NCBI RefSeq assembly: GCF_015140235.1
Contig: NZ_AP023321.1
Coordinates: forward strand, 1,726,501-1,790,500
Length of the DNA stretch: 64,000 nt
Source: Solibaculum mannosilyticum
GTDB taxonomy: Bacteria; Bacillota; Clostridia; Oscillospirales; Acutalibacteraceae
Direction: 5' to 3'
Position 1 is the stretch's first letter; each line of letters opens with the position of its first letter. The notes below the pieces were generated by a model. That model made no database searches, was not told the origin of the DNA, and saw nothing but the letters and a program-made list of their open reading frames with translations. Position numbers and translations under genes: made by a program. Positions 27,747 through 38,512 of the stretch are shown one piece after another.

Positions 27747-28867
27747 CTTCTTTCTCCTCCTACATTTCAAATAATCTTTCTACTAAATGTTAATCTTTTC
27801 AATCACTTCACACAATTTAATTGTATCACAAAACAAATTAATACAGAAAATAAAAACTCAGAATATTTAGTCGAATATTTGTATATTTTCTATACTTTAA
27901 AAGCATATAACAAGTTAAAAAATAATAAACGATTTAAAATTATAAACACAATTGCGAAAGAAGCAGGCCGGGGATCTCTCAATAGAAATTTTTCAGATCC
28001 AAATCCGCAGCTTCACATTCCTTCTGCATTCCAGATCAGTTATTTTACCAACATCATTCTCTCTTCACTAGAATTAAAATCCAAATTTAGATTTAGTAAT
28101 GAATTTTAATACATAACAGCGCATTTTTAACCGAAACTGATACCCTTCTCTCGATTCATTAGTATGTATTCACAAATTTTAACTCAAATTAAAAAGTATT
28201 TTTCGGTAAATTAATTGAATTTAATATTTCGAAATTGTCGAAAATCTAAATATAGTACAGAAATGTAAAAGATTTTACGGTTTTAATTTTAAAAAACTAT
28301 ATTATAATAGTGTGTGTTAATTCCTATAATTCAGATTTTATGTATACGAATGCATAAAGAGCCGGCATTTTTCGCAGCCTAGTTGACACCCATCTAGTAA
28401 ATACGATATCCTTTTGTTTTCACAACTCCTCCACACAAATTAAAAATATATTTATTTTTATTGAAAGAGAAATAGGTAGCGTATGCTCCCACAACTTGCT
28501 GCAAAAGGACAGCCATTGTTTTGAGGAAAGTGGATCTCTGCCTTTCGGTGGAGGGAAATGGCTTCATTTGCAGCTATTTTTTATGTGATTATCTAAATGT
28601 AAGGAAACGTATGGGGATCCTCATAACCGGCGAAATGTCTAAATGAAAAAGGAGACATTCTTCAGCCGTCTGATTGGATTGTTTTTTACGGTACGCTTTC
28701 AAAAAAGTACCGTAAATATATTTAACAAAATACAGGAGGTGAAGAAGGAACGTACAGCGGAATGCCCAATCCGCTTAAGATCCATTTTCTGCAAATAAAA
28801 GAACCAACTCATCTGAAGAGCAAAAAGAAGTCCCCTGCGAATTTTTGTCAGAAAAGAGGAGAGTACA
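27747..28867. other. long AT-rich divergent intergenic region
   Basis: About 1.1 kb between the two divergent mannosidase genes with no supported protein gene. It holds a structured-RNA candidate (28498-28582) and a hairpin TTACGGTAC/GTACCGTAA (around 28686-28718) near the second gene. I could not assign the mannosidase promoters with confidence. Confidence 0.55.
28498..28582 (+). ncRNA. candidate structured RNA ending in a terminator-like hairpin
   Basis: Three nested stems are visible: GCTGCAAA (28498-28505) with TTTGCAGC (28567-28574), AGCCATT (28511-28517) with AATGGCT (28557-28563), and CTCTGCC/GGTGGAG around the tetraloop TTTC. They are separated by asymmetric internal loops and followed by TATTTTTT. 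It could be a small RNA with its terminator or a leader controlling the mannosidase downstream. The nesting argues against chance, but no known class is recognised. Confidence 0.4.
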
Positions 28868-31800
28868 TTGAAGAGAAGAAAATTCCAGTGTCTGATAGCA
28901 CTCGTTCTTTCCGTGATGATGCTAGTACCGGCATTGGGAATCAATGCTTCAGCAACTGCTGAACTTGATTCAAGCTTCCAGCTTTACATGGTCCCCAACA
29001 CCCATCTTGACACCGCATGGCAGTGGCCGTATCAGCACACAGCCGACAACTACTTAAGGGTCATGTATAAGAATCAGCTTTCCGCCCTGGAAAGCAATCC
29101 GGACTATAAGTTTACAACCTCTGCATCAGCACACTATCAGTGGATTAAGGATTACTACAATGAGGACAACCCTATCGAAAGCCAACGGTATTGGGAAAGA
29201 CTCAAGACCTTAATCGAAAACGGACAGTGGGATATCACCGGCGGCCAGGTAGTCGAGCCTGACCTCAATATCCCCAACGGCGAAGCCTTAGTCCGTCAGA
29301 GCCTCTACGCCCAGCACTTCTTTGAGGAAGAGTTCGGCGAAGAAAACGTACCGACAGCCGGTATGGTTCCTGACGTATTCGGATTCTCCGGCCAGATGCC
29401 TCAGATCCTTTACAAATCTGGCATGCCGTACTTTGTAACAAGTAAGATCAACTGGAATGAAACCACCGGCCAAGGCGGCTCCAGCGATTCTTACAGAAGC
29501 AAAAACGACGCCAACAGAGGCCGTGACTCCGACCTTCTGAACTGGCGCGCCATCGATGGCGAGACCTCCGTTCTTTCTTACCTGCTCTACAACGATTACA
29601 ACAATACAGACACTGCCAGCGCTGTTCAGAAGATCTTCGACCAGAACTGGCAGGAAGGTAAGGAAACCGGTGTCAAGAGGGCTATGGCTTTCTTCGGCGG
29701 CGGCGATATGGGTCAGGGCCTGGCCGGTACCGGCGGCGACAGTTACGGCTATGTAGACACTGTCGACAAAGGCACTGTAGCCGACGTCAAAATGAGCACT
29801 GTCACAGAATACTTTGACGACATTGTTGCAAATGAAGATTTGAGCAATCTGCGCACTTATGAAGGTGAAATGTACCTGGAATATCACCGCGGTACATACA
29901 CCACATGGGCACGCATGAAGAAGTACAACCGTGACAACGAAATCTTGGGCGAAAGCGCTGAAAAAGCCGCTACCGTCGGCTTCTACACCAATTCAACTCC
30001 CAACAACGGTTCGGAACGGATCGAAGATGGTTGGGAAAAAGTGCTGCTCAACCAAATGCACGACGTACTGCCCGGCTCGGCTTTGGCCTATCAGTACTAC
30101 GTGACATTCAACCAGGAAGAACTGGCTGCCAATCTGTTTAACGGCGTGCGCGACAATGCTCTGGGTGCGCTGGCTTATCGCGCCGACACCGATGTATCCG
30201 GCAAACCGGTATTCGTTTACAACGACCTTTCCTGGGCCCGCGACGGCGAAGTAACCGTAGAGCTTCAATACGACGATACTCCGCCCAGCAGTGTAGTGGT
30301 CTACGACGATGAAACCCCCATTTATCCCACCAACATCGACCGCGATGAGGAAAAGAACACACTGGACGTCACCTTTATGGCTACCGACGTTCCTGCCATT
30401 GGCTACAAAGTGTTCGACGTGAGAGAGGAAGATGCTGCTTCCCGTACCACCCCCCTCAAAGTGGATGAAGAAAATCTGACTTTTGAGAACAATTATCTCA
30501 AGATGAAGATCAATCCGGAAACCGGCTATATCTCCAGCCTGCAGTACAGGGACGGCGATTCCTGGCGCGAAGCTTTTGCACAAAACGTCGGCACCGAAGG
30601 TGCAGAGCTGCATGTGTACAAGGATACGGAAGTCCGTCCTCCCCAGAACTTCGACGTTTGGGAACTGAACGCTTCGGAGATGAACAAAGAACCCGATTGG
30701 ATTGTGGACGGCGCTCCCAAATCCATCTCGATCATTGAAAACACACCGGAAAAGGTCACTGTGCGCGTTGTCAAGGAGTGGAGCGGCTCTGAGATTGCAC
30801 AGGATATGACGTTGTATGCTGACAGCGACCGTGTGGATGTACATCTGTCTGCCGATTGGTATCAGCAGAAACGTCTGCTCAAGGTGTCCTTCCCCATCCT
30901 GGCCGACACCGACGTGGCAACCTATGAGACTTCTTATGGTGCAGTTGAGCGTCCCACCGACCGCCTCAACGACTTTGAAAAGGCCCGTTACGAAGTGCCC
31001 GGCCACAAGTGGATGGACGTCACCGATGAGAGCGGCGAGTACGGCGTAAGCCTTCTCAACGACGCCAAATATGGTTTCGATTCCCTGCGCAGAACTCTCG
31101 GCGGTACTACCTTTGTGCGTTCGCGCATCACCGTAGCCCGTACCCCCAGAGCGCAGTCCTGGGCTCCTTCCGGCCCCTCCAGCTCCCACAGCTCTACCTG
31201 GACCCCCTACACTTCCTACGTTGTGGACAGCGGCACACATGAATTCAACTACTCCATCTATCCCCACAGCGGCAGCTGGGAAGATTCTGAAACGGTAAAC
31301 GAGGCCCAGGAACTCAACTACCCGATGACCGCTTTTGAGGCTCCTAAGGGTGCCAGCAATGGACTGGGTTCTTCCGAATCCTTTGCAAGCTCTGACAAAT
31401 CCAACGTCATCATCAGCGCCCTGAAAAACCAGTACGATACTCCCGACGATAACGATACCGTCGTGGTACGTGTCTACGAGTCCAGCGGCAGAGATACCGG
31501 CGATGTCACCATCACCCTGCCCGGCAACATCAAGAGCGCAAAAGAAGTCAATCTGATCGAGCATGACTACGATTACGATGACTATGAGTTAAAAGATCTG
31601 AAGATCGATGGCAACAAGATCACCTTTGATATCGGTAAATTCGAGATCTTGACCATCGAAGCCAAGTTGGAATCCTCCGATCTGGAAGCTCTGACCATCC
31701 CGCAGGAGAATGTGGCTCTCTCCTATGACCAGCGTGCTACATCCTCCAAATCCAACCGTACCGATTATTACATCGACGGCGAGGGAACCTCTGAGAATCC

Positions 31801-34630
31801 CGGTAAATCCATGCCTGAGATCCAGTGGCCTGCTGACGGCATCGATTATCAGGGCATCAACTTCAATATGGGTCCCAAGGATGCCAATAACGTTATGTCC
31901 GGCAACGGCTCCACCCTCGACGTTAATGCAACCGACAACTACGGTAAGGTCTACATCGTAGGTTTCGCAACCGGCGATGACAAGGCTCCGGCTTCCGGCG
32001 ATTTCACCATCGCCTACAACGAAGACGATTCCACCACCTCCCAGAACATTAAGTTTAGCAACTGGCAATCCGATCTCTCCGGATGGGACCGTGAGGCTTG
32101 GATCGACAATGAACCCTATGTTTATGACTCCATCGCCCACTTCAACAGCCATTATCATCAGACCCACGGTACCACCGGCAACAACGGCTATACCGCCATC
32201 ATGATGGAATGCTACAACTATATGTTCGTTTACAGCATCGATATCGACGATGCCAAGACCGTAAAGAGCATCACCCTGCCCGACAATGCCAATATGAAGA
32301 TCGCCGCCATCACTCTGGCCGATCCTGTGGAAGGTTACGGCAAGGTGTACGATTCTTCCAAGGATGACGATTGGTCCTTCGAGGCTCCTACTCCCGACGC
32401 TCCTCAGAACGTGGTCGCCAGTTATGAACCTGGAACCAATCCTCCTTACAGCAACTTCGTCATCACCTGGGATAAGGCTGAAAACGCAGTCAAATACAGA
32501 ATCCATTACGGCACCTCCCCCGACTTCGTACCTGACCAGTCCAACCTCCTAGCCGAACAGGGCGGTTTGAGCTATACCCATACCTCCCCCAGCATTTTAG
32601 GCGCTGACGCCATCGCTGGAAAAGGCCAGTTGTACTACAAAGTGGTCGCCATCGGCAAGGCCAGCAATCTGTCTGAACCTTCCAAGGCTTCCAACGCCAT
32701 CGCACCTCAGTACATCAACTATGCTCAGGGCAGCAATAGAGTTACCGTCAGCGGCCAGACCAATGCCAATGAAGCTGGTTCAAAAGCTGTGGACGGCAGC
32801 CTATCCTCTAAGTGGTGCCAGACCGGCATCAGCTCCAGCAATCCCGCTTGGCTGCGCATCGACCTGACCGGCGAAGCAGGTAAAACGGTTGAGGTTTCAC
32901 GTTTTGACCTGTATCATGCTGGAGCGGGCGGCGAACAAGCCAGCGCCAACACCGGTGCATACTACATTGAGTACAGCGCCGACAGCACCAATGGCACCGA
33001 CGGCACTTGGACAAAGGTCGTCGACGTCGACAACAACAAGGATTCCACCACCTCCCACACCCTGGAGAACACTGTGGATGCCCGTTGGATCCGCCTCACC
33101 GTCACCAAGCCGGAGGCTACCCCGTGGACAAACGCCGTACGTCTCTATGAATTCAAGGTGATGGGCGTCAATACCAGCTTCTCGGAACCCGCCCCGGTAT
33201 CCACCGCCAACAATGCCAACATCGCTATGTCGGCCAACGACAACAACCAGATCGATTTGGCTGTTTCTTACGACTACTACAACCAGGCCAACGATACCAA
33301 TCCTGGCACCAAGACCGAAGGCGATACCCAGTTCAAGTGGTATAAGAAGTTCACCGACGCTTACGGCGACGTATATGCTTCTATCCCGGGCGCAACTTCC
33401 AAAGAGCTTACCCAGCCTTTGGGCGATATCAACCTTGTCACTTCCTACCGCTGCGATATCACCGTTTACGACAGCGATGGAACCAAGGGTGAAACCGTCT
33501 CGGTTGAGATCGATTCGCCCATCTCCACGGCAAAGAACCTCGAAATTTCGGCCACTCCTATCCCGGGCAACCAGATGGAGTTTACCGCCCATTACGATTA
33601 CTACAATTCCATCAACGACACCAGCCCCGGCACCAAGACCGAAGGCGATACCCAGTTCAAGTGGTACAAGCTGATTGACGACGAGTATGTCGAAATTGAA
33701 GGCCAAACATCCAAGACTCTCGTCCAGACAAACGACGAAGCACGTGAAGCCGAAGCTTATAAGTGTGAAGTCACCGTTTACGACAGCGACGGAACCATGG
33801 GTAAAACCGTCTCGGCTGAAGTAAATACTTACATCAACCTAATGCAGGGCGCTAAAGTAGTGGAAGAGACTTCCACCAATGATTCGGCCAAGAAACTGGT
33901 CGATGGCAATTATGGAACAAAATGGGATGTCGTCACTGCCAATGAGGATCCCGGACCCTGCCCGCACTGGGCTGTGTTGGATATGGGCGAAGTCAAGAGC
34001 TTTGATAAGATCAAAGTCTTCCACGCCAATTCCCATCCCTCGCAGGCTTACGACGAGAATCCCCTCATCGCCACCTATGACTTTGATGTCATGTACAGCG
34101 TTGATGGTGAGAACTGGACCACCACTGAAATCCGTGCCAACAAAGATCCGATCACAACCATCGACTTCGGCGAGACAGTCGAGGCCCGTTATGTGAAGAT
34201 CTACGTCATCACCCCCAACGCCGGCAGCACTCCGGAAGGCAATGGATTCGATTCCGCCTATAAGGCCATCCGAATCCTGGAGATCGAAGCGTTGCAGAGC
34301 ATCACAGAGGAGATCGCTCCCACTTCGCCGGTCACATTGTATGAAGGCGACCAGCAACTCTCCTTCAACGACGCCAAGGGCAAGACCGTTGATGTCAAGG
34401 TCGCTGCGGATGCTTCCTATCAAGGCAAGATCAATGTCGCGGCCGCTGCCTACGGCGACAACGGCGCTTTGCTGAACGTCCAGTCTGTGGCTGTGGATGT
34501 CGACGAAACCGGTGCAATCGACTGTGCCTTGTCCGACTTCGCAGTTCCTCAGGACGCTGCTAAGATGAACGTCTTCTTCTGGGCCGCTGATACACAGGCT
34601 CCGATCTCTGAAGCGATCTTAGTCGGCTAA
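28868..34630 (+). CDS. secreted multidomain GH38 alpha-mannosidase
   Basis: A 1920-residue exported enzyme starting with TTG at 28868 behind AGAGGAG. The signal peptide (about residues 1-31, ALGINASA) is followed by the GH38 catalytic domain with VPNTHLDTAWQWPYQHT, nucleophile region VPDVFGFSGQMPQIL and LLNQMHDVLPGSA. The mannosidase middle and beta domains follow to about residue 1170, then a fibronectin III domain (about 1172-1270), an F5/8 type C (discoidin) domain (about 1282-1435), two near-identical Ig-like repeats sharing SPGTKTEGDTQFKWYK-like text (about 1440-1655), a second discoidin domain (about 1655-1810) and a C-terminal beta domain. It probably trims alpha-mannose from host or yeast glycans at the cell surface. 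No sortase motif is visible. Confidence 0.93.
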   Translation: MKRRKFQCLIALVLSVMMLVPALGINASATAELDSSFQLYMVPNTHLDTAWQWPYQHTADNYLRVMYKNQLSALESNPDYKFTTSASAHYQWIKDYYNEDNPIESQRYWERLKTLIENGQWDITGGQVVEPDLNIPNGEALVRQSLYAQHFFEEEFGEENVPTAGMVPDVFGFSGQMPQILYKSGMPYFVTSKINWNETTGQGGSSDSYRSKNDANRGRDSDLLNWRAIDGETSVLSYLLYNDYNNTDTASAVQKIFDQNWQEGKETGVKRAMAFFGGGDMGQGLAGTGGDSYGYVDTVDKGTVADVKMSTVTEYFDDIVANEDLSNLRTYEGEMYLEYHRGTYTTWARMKKYNRDNEILGESAEKAATVGFYTNSTPNNGSERIEDGWEKVLLNQMHDVLPGSALAYQYYVTFNQEELAANLFNGVRDNALGALAYRADTDVSGKPVFVYNDLSWARDGEVTVELQYDDTPPSSVVVYDDETPIYPTNIDRDEEKNTLDVTFMATDVPAIGYKVFDVREEDAASRTTPLKVDEENLTFENNYLKMKINPETGYISSLQYRDGDSWREAFAQNVGTEGAELHVYKDTEVRPPQNFDVWELNASEMNKEPDWIVDGAPKSISIIENTPEKVTVRVVKEWSGSEIAQDMTLYADSDRVDVHLSADWYQQKRLLKVSFPILADTDVATYETSYGAVERPTDRLNDFEKARYEVPGHKWMDVTDESGEYGVSLLNDAKYGFDSLRRTLGGTTFVRSRITVARTPRAQSWAPSGPSSSHSSTWTPYTSYVVDSGTHEFNYSIYPHSGSWEDSETVNEAQELNYPMTAFEAPKGASNGLGSSESFASSDKSNVIISALKNQYDTPDDNDTVVVRVYESSGRDTGDVTITLPGNIKSAKEVNLIEHDYDYDDYELKDLKIDGNKITFDIGKFEILTIEAKLESSDLEALTIPQENVALSYDQRATSSKSNRTDYYIDGEGTSENPGKSMPEIQWPADGIDYQGINFNMGPKDANNVMSGNGSTLDVNATDNYGKVYIVGFATGDDKAPASGDFTIAYNEDDSTTSQNIKFSNWQSDLSGWDREAWIDNEPYVYDSIAHFNSHYHQTHGTTGNNGYTAIMMECYNYMFVYSIDIDDAKTVKSITLPDNANMKIAAITLADPVEGYGKVYDSSKDDDWSFEAPTPDAPQNVVASYEPGTNPPYSNFVITWDKAENAVKYRIHYGTSPDFVPDQSNLLAEQGGLSYTHTSPSILGADAIAGKGQLYYKVVAIGKASNLSEPSKASNAIAPQYINYAQGSNRVTVSGQTNANEAGSKAVDGSLSSKWCQTGISSSNPAWLRIDLTGEAGKTVEVSRFDLYHAGAGGEQASANTGAYYIEYSADSTNGTDGTWTKVVDVDNNKDSTTSHTLENTVDARWIRLTVTKPEATPWTNAVRLYEFKVMGVNTSFSEPAPVSTANNANIAMSANDNNQIDLAVSYDYYNQANDTNPGTKTEGDTQFKWYKKFTDAYGDVYASIPGATSKELTQPLGDINLVTSYRCDITVYDSDGTKGETVSVEIDSPISTAKNLEISATPIPGNQMEFTAHYDYYNSINDTSPGTKTEGDTQFKWYKLIDDEYVEIEGQTSKTLVQTNDEAREAEAYKCEVTVYDSDGTMGKTVSAEVNTYINLMQGAKVVEETSTNDSAKKLVDGNYGTKWDVVTANEDPGPCPHWAVLDMGEVKSFDKIKVFHANSHPSQAYDENPLIATYDFDVMYSVDGENWTTTEIRANKDPITTIDFGETVEARYVKIYVITPNAGSTPEGNGFDSAYKAIRILEIEALQSITEEIAPTSPVTLYEGDQQLSFNDAKGKTVDVKVAADASYQGKINVAAAAYGDNGALLNVQSVAVDVDETGAIDCALSDFAVPQDAAKMNVFFWAADTQAPISEAILVG

Positions 34631-34676
34631 TTGATCCCTTGTCACTGATCCGCTGAGGATATTATCGCTTAAAGCT

Positions 34677-34726
34677 AAGGGGGAAGCTTTTTCATACGTC
34701 GAAAAAGTTTCCCCCTCCTTTTTTAA
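34677..34726 (+). terminator. terminator after the second GH38 gene
   Basis: GGGGGAAGCTTTTTC and GAAAAAGTTTCCCCC form a 15-bp stem (one G-U), followed by TCCTTTTTT. Confidence 0.85.
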
Positions 34727-34849
34727 CTATTGTCCTGGCAAAACCTGAAGGCATGGCTAACCCTCTAGAATCTCGTATCCAAACACAACCTGAGCCGGGT
34801 CCAAGGTTTAAATTTGCAATATAGCAACTGACTATAACATAGAAACGAG

Positions 34850-36697
34850 ATGAGTAATTTGTCAAAAGTCCGCCAAAAGAAGCCGCCGAAAAAAGAAAAG
34901 CATGATAAAAGATTTTCCAAGAAGTTTTTTATCATCCTTTCCGTTTGCTTGCTAGTTGCTGTAGCCGTTGTCCTTGTGATCTGGATTGGGGGTAACAATC
35001 AAGCAGACCAATCCAAATACTCCATCGGTTATGTGGTGGAAACCAATCCGGGTGGCGAATCCATGAATGTCGATGTCACGCTGGACATCGCAAAACTAAA
35101 TGAAAAACGTACCATCGAGCTCTACAAGGGCTTGCTCACGGCCCAGTGGCTTGAATGCGTCGACGACGCCGGCAATGAAATCCCTTACAGCGATACAACC
35201 GATTTGATTTCGATCGGCCCCATCGATGAAAACATCAAGAAACTGCATTTTAAATACGACGTCTACCTGGGAAAAACAGGGGAAGAATGGGAGGATACCT
35301 CCTATATCCAAGGATGCCTTTTTGAAGATTTGGTCACTTTCTCAGGCGAGTATGCCTTGCTTACTCCTTACGTTGATCCGGACGTTCTTGACTCCATGGG
35401 CAACTATGTGACCCGTGCATCCTTTGAATTCCATTATCCTGAAGACTGGCAGTCGATTCTGCCGTACCAGAAGCCGCTTGACGAACAGCGTTCCTTTACG
35501 AAAAACAAGCCCGACTGGGATTTCTTCAACAGCATCAGCAAATCCGCTTTTTGTTTTGGACAATTCGAGCAAAATCAGAACTTCCAGGACACCATGGTGT
35601 TTGTGGACAAGGGGATTACAGACGGCATCTCCGAATATCCTATGGAAGCTTTGACTACGTTCTTAGAGTATTATACAACCATCTTCGGCGAGCCTTTGGA
35701 TGATGTCCCCATCGTACTGCTCCGCAATCGCCCTTCCGATGATTGCGTCATCGTCGGCGGGATCGGGAGCGGCAGTTCTGCCCTCTCCATCAACCTGCGC
35801 ATGGCGGATGATTTCAAAGTCCTATCCAATATGGTCTATCATTCCTTCTTTGACAGCAAGGTAAAATCGCGCAACCTCCGTTACGCAACCAATAACTGGC
35901 TGTATGACGGATTATCCGAATACTATGTGGGCATTTCAGCGGGTATTTTATCGGATACCATCAAAGATGAATATGGCATCGACAGCCCTGCCTCTATGCC
36001 GGAACGGTATCTGGAATATCTGTACTTTTCGCTAAAAGAACCAGGACTGCTTGCTGTAAGCCCGTCCGATGAGATGAGCATGTACAGCGCCCAGCAGGAA
36101 TTCTATATGGGTGTAAAAGCACCTCTCCTCGTTGACGCCATCAACTATTCCATCGAGCAGCAGGATGAAATCCCCGACGGCTTGATCAAGGCATTGGTGG
36201 AAAAAGGTTCCAACTCCAAACCTCTCGATGTGGAAAAATCCCTTCAGGAAATCTGCGGTCCTGACTATGAGGCCATTACCAATTATGTGTCCGGCCGTGC
36301 GCTGATCCCCAACTATCGGGATTACAACATTGACGCCCTGCCAGCCGAACAAATCCTCAATATCTTGGACGCTGACGAAGAATTCTATTCCTACCTGTTC
36401 ATCGAAGAGGGGGCTTATTACCCTTATGAGGCACTGTACCTGCTCAATGAGGAGCCCTTCATGGCAGAGGTGGCCAAGCGCGGCATCCATTACAACACCA
36501 CTGAGATCCAGAATGAAGTGAAAGGGTTTTCCTCTGTTCTCGACCGTCTGCTTCTCCAGTATGCTATGTGGGCCAGTTTGGCGGATATCGACGATATTAC
36601 ACAGCCCAATATTATCCGCAAGCTCACTGAGGAAGACGTCACAAAGCAATGGGATGAGCTTCGTCAGGAGATCGGCTATGAGATCGACCTATCCTGA
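34850..36697 (+). CDS. membrane-anchored M1-peptidase-like protein, degenerate active site
   Basis: A 615-residue protein with a basic cytoplasmic start, one helix (about residues 25-45, FFIILSVCLLVAVAVVLVIW) and a large extracytoplasmic part. The segment with NMVYHSFFD and, 21 residues after the histidine, NWLYDGLSEYY corresponds to HExxH...WLNEGFA of M1-type zinc peptidases. The first zinc histidine is Asn, the catalytic Glu is Met and the third ligand Glu is Asp, so it is unlikely to be an active peptidase. The next gene is a paralogue 17 bp downstream; both probably form one transcript. The function is unknown; proximity to secreted mannosidases suggests a cell-surface role. Confidence 0.75.
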   Translation: MSNLSKVRQKKPPKKEKHDKRFSKKFFIILSVCLLVAVAVVLVIWIGGNNQADQSKYSIGYVVETNPGGESMNVDVTLDIAKLNEKRTIELYKGLLTAQWLECVDDAGNEIPYSDTTDLISIGPIDENIKKLHFKYDVYLGKTGEEWEDTSYIQGCLFEDLVTFSGEYALLTPYVDPDVLDSMGNYVTRASFEFHYPEDWQSILPYQKPLDEQRSFTKNKPDWDFFNSISKSAFCFGQFEQNQNFQDTMVFVDKGITDGISEYPMEALTTFLEYYTTIFGEPLDDVPIVLLRNRPSDDCVIVGGIGSGSSALSINLRMADDFKVLSNMVYHSFFDSKVKSRNLRYATNNWLYDGLSEYYVGISAGILSDTIKDEYGIDSPASMPERYLEYLYFSLKEPGLLAVSPSDEMSMYSAQQEFYMGVKAPLLVDAINYSIEQQDEIPDGLIKALVEKGSNSKPLDVEKSLQEICGPDYEAITNYVSGRALIPNYRDYNIDALPAEQILNILDADEEFYSYLFIEEGAYYPYEALYLLNEEPFMAEVAKRGIHYNTTEIQNEVKGFSSVLDRLLLQYAMWASLADIDDITQPNIIRKLTEEDVTKQWDELRQEIGYEIDLS

Positions 36698-36714
36698 GTG
36701 AAGGAGTCAAGACA

Positions 36715-38400
36715 ATGATGCGGGTATCTAAGAATACAAAACTAATATTGGCCATCGCAATTCCTTTGGCCGTCCTAATCGCCGCCTTTGCCGTCTGCTT
36801 TTTCGTGGTGGACATCCCTCCCAGCTTTCGGTACAATGTCTCGGTATCGGAAGACGATCCCCAGACACTCAACGTCAATATGACGATCTCCATGCCGTGG
36901 CTTTGCAAAAAACAGGAGGTTTACGTCTATTTAGGCAACAAAAATATCAGCCTCCGTTCTTGCACCGACTCTTCTGGGAAAAATGAAACTCCCGTTGTAT
37001 CCAACGACATTGCCGCTATCCCCGTCTCCCGGGGCGGTTCGGTGAGCATCGACTACGATGTCAGTGTCTCCGTGTCGGCCAAACACGGTAACCGCGGCGC
37101 CATTACCGACGATTACATTGTGTTTGACGGTGATCAGGTCTTTTTACTGCCTGCTGAATTCTATGTGTTCGACGAAGAAGGCGTTGAGAATTCTGTAAAG
37201 CAGATCGATATGAACTTCCAATTCCCGGAAGACTGGAAGAAGATCATCCCCTTTGAACAAATTGAAAATCCTCAGTGGATGGACATTTATAAAATCTCCA
37301 AGAATGCATTTGTATTCGGCCAATTCGACGAGGAACAAAATCCGGATACCGGGTTAACGATCTACACCCTCCCTGGGCAGGCAGTGGAAAATTCCGACGG
37401 CTTTGACAGTCTGTTTGCCTATTATACCGATTTGTTCGGAAGTAAGCCTTCTTCCTACAACATCGTATTGCTCCCCTCTGACTCTTCCGGTGAGAAGATC
37501 ATGGGCGGCGCCGGGACAGGCACAGTAGCAGCCTCCTTTGATCCCGACTTGCTCCGGGATTGGCAATTGTTATCCCACCGCATGTTCCATGCATTTTACG
37601 ACAATGCCGCACCTTATGCCAACGTCCATGCCGCGCCTAATCTATGGCTAAACGAAGGCCTTGCCACCTACTACGAGAACCTGGCGACAGACGCCTTGCC
37701 GGAAACTTTGAAGACACAGCTTGGCGTTGACGTCAATCGTCAGATGGCTCTTACCTTCGACCAGTATTTGTACATGCGGTTAAAGGATCCCTTCTCCTAC
37801 AACTTTGCCCCTATGGATGAAAATCAGATCACATCGGAGGCCATGAGTGAATTCTTGCACTACACAACCGCTCCCCTTATCGTGCAGGCATTTGAAAACC
37901 TATCTCTGGAATTGGGCAATGAACCCGACTCCTTGCTGCACTACTGTTTAAAAGAAAGCTCCTTTGAGGACCGTTATACCGCCCTCACTGCGGCAATGGA
38001 TCTCTTGGGCAGTGAAGCTCAGGATTTTTGCGAAAGTTATTTGGTTGGGGTCGATATCCCCCCGCTGTGGGAATTGAAAGCTTATCAGCCTTCCTCTGAG
38101 GATGTTCTGGAATCCCTCAATTATATTGAAGTCCTGCTGGGCAGCTGGCAGAAAAAAGAAAACAGCGACTATCCTACCCACATCGTATCAGAAGACGAAC
38201 TGGAAGAGGCTATGAGCACCATAGACGATCATGATATTTCACTGCTGTCATCTGAAATGGAACAGAGTTTGAAGGAGTACTGTCCGGAAGTCTATGCGCT
38301 GGTCGCAGACTACTACAATCAGGCAACGGAACAGGGATTTGAGTTGGACGACAAAGACTTACGTTTTAAAATGTATGGAGAGGAATCTGTATATAACTGA
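36715..38400 (+). CDS. membrane-anchored M1-peptidase-like protein with HRxxH in place of HExxH
   Basis: A 561-residue paralogue of the preceding protein, with an N-terminal helix (LILAIAIPLAVLIAAFAVCF) and extracytoplasmic part. Here the motif reads SHRMFHAFYD with NLWLNEGLATYYE 21 residues later. All three zinc ligands (two His and Glu) are present, but the catalytic Glu of HExxH is replaced by Arg. It could bind metal without cleaving peptides. The start follows GAAGGAG. Family placement rests on the motif and surrounding pattern, so M1/M61-like is the safest label. Confidence 0.75.
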   Translation: MMRVSKNTKLILAIAIPLAVLIAAFAVCFFVVDIPPSFRYNVSVSEDDPQTLNVNMTISMPWLCKKQEVYVYLGNKNISLRSCTDSSGKNETPVVSNDIAAIPVSRGGSVSIDYDVSVSVSAKHGNRGAITDDYIVFDGDQVFLLPAEFYVFDEEGVENSVKQIDMNFQFPEDWKKIIPFEQIENPQWMDIYKISKNAFVFGQFDEEQNPDTGLTIYTLPGQAVENSDGFDSLFAYYTDLFGSKPSSYNIVLLPSDSSGEKIMGGAGTGTVAASFDPDLLRDWQLLSHRMFHAFYDNAAPYANVHAAPNLWLNEGLATYYENLATDALPETLKTQLGVDVNRQMALTFDQYLYMRLKDPFSYNFAPMDENQITSEAMSEFLHYTTAPLIVQAFENLSLELGNEPDSLLHYCLKESSFEDRYTALTAAMDLLGSEAQDFCESYLVGVDIPPLWELKAYQPSSEDVLESLNYIEVLLGSWQKKENSDYPTHIVSEDELEEAMSTIDDHDISLLSSEMEQSLKEYCPEVYALVADYYNQATEQGFELDDKDLRFKMYGEESVYN

Positions 38401-38461
38401 TTTGAAAAAGCTGTATTTTTATATCGTCTCTTTACACAATCTTTGTAAACGGAGTAAATAA

Positions 38462-38512
38462 AAGAAGGAACCTGGATTCAATCGAAGGATGGATCCAGGT
38501 TCCTTCTTTGTT
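38462..38512. terminator. terminator after the M1-like gene pair
   Basis: AAGAAGGAACCTGGAT pairs with ATCCAGGTTCCTTCTT (16-bp stem) and TTG TTTT follows on the plus strand. Confidence 0.85.

Noticed and set aside
28762-28962. 66-codon frame before the second mannosidase
   Set aside because: It overlaps the mannosidase start in another frame, the nearest ribosome site is about 20 bp away and the sequence has no family features.
29993-31564. 523-codon open frame opposite the second mannosidase
   Set aside because: The plus strand encodes GH38 with its motifs; the antisense frame has no ribosome site or recognisable domain and arises from codon bias.
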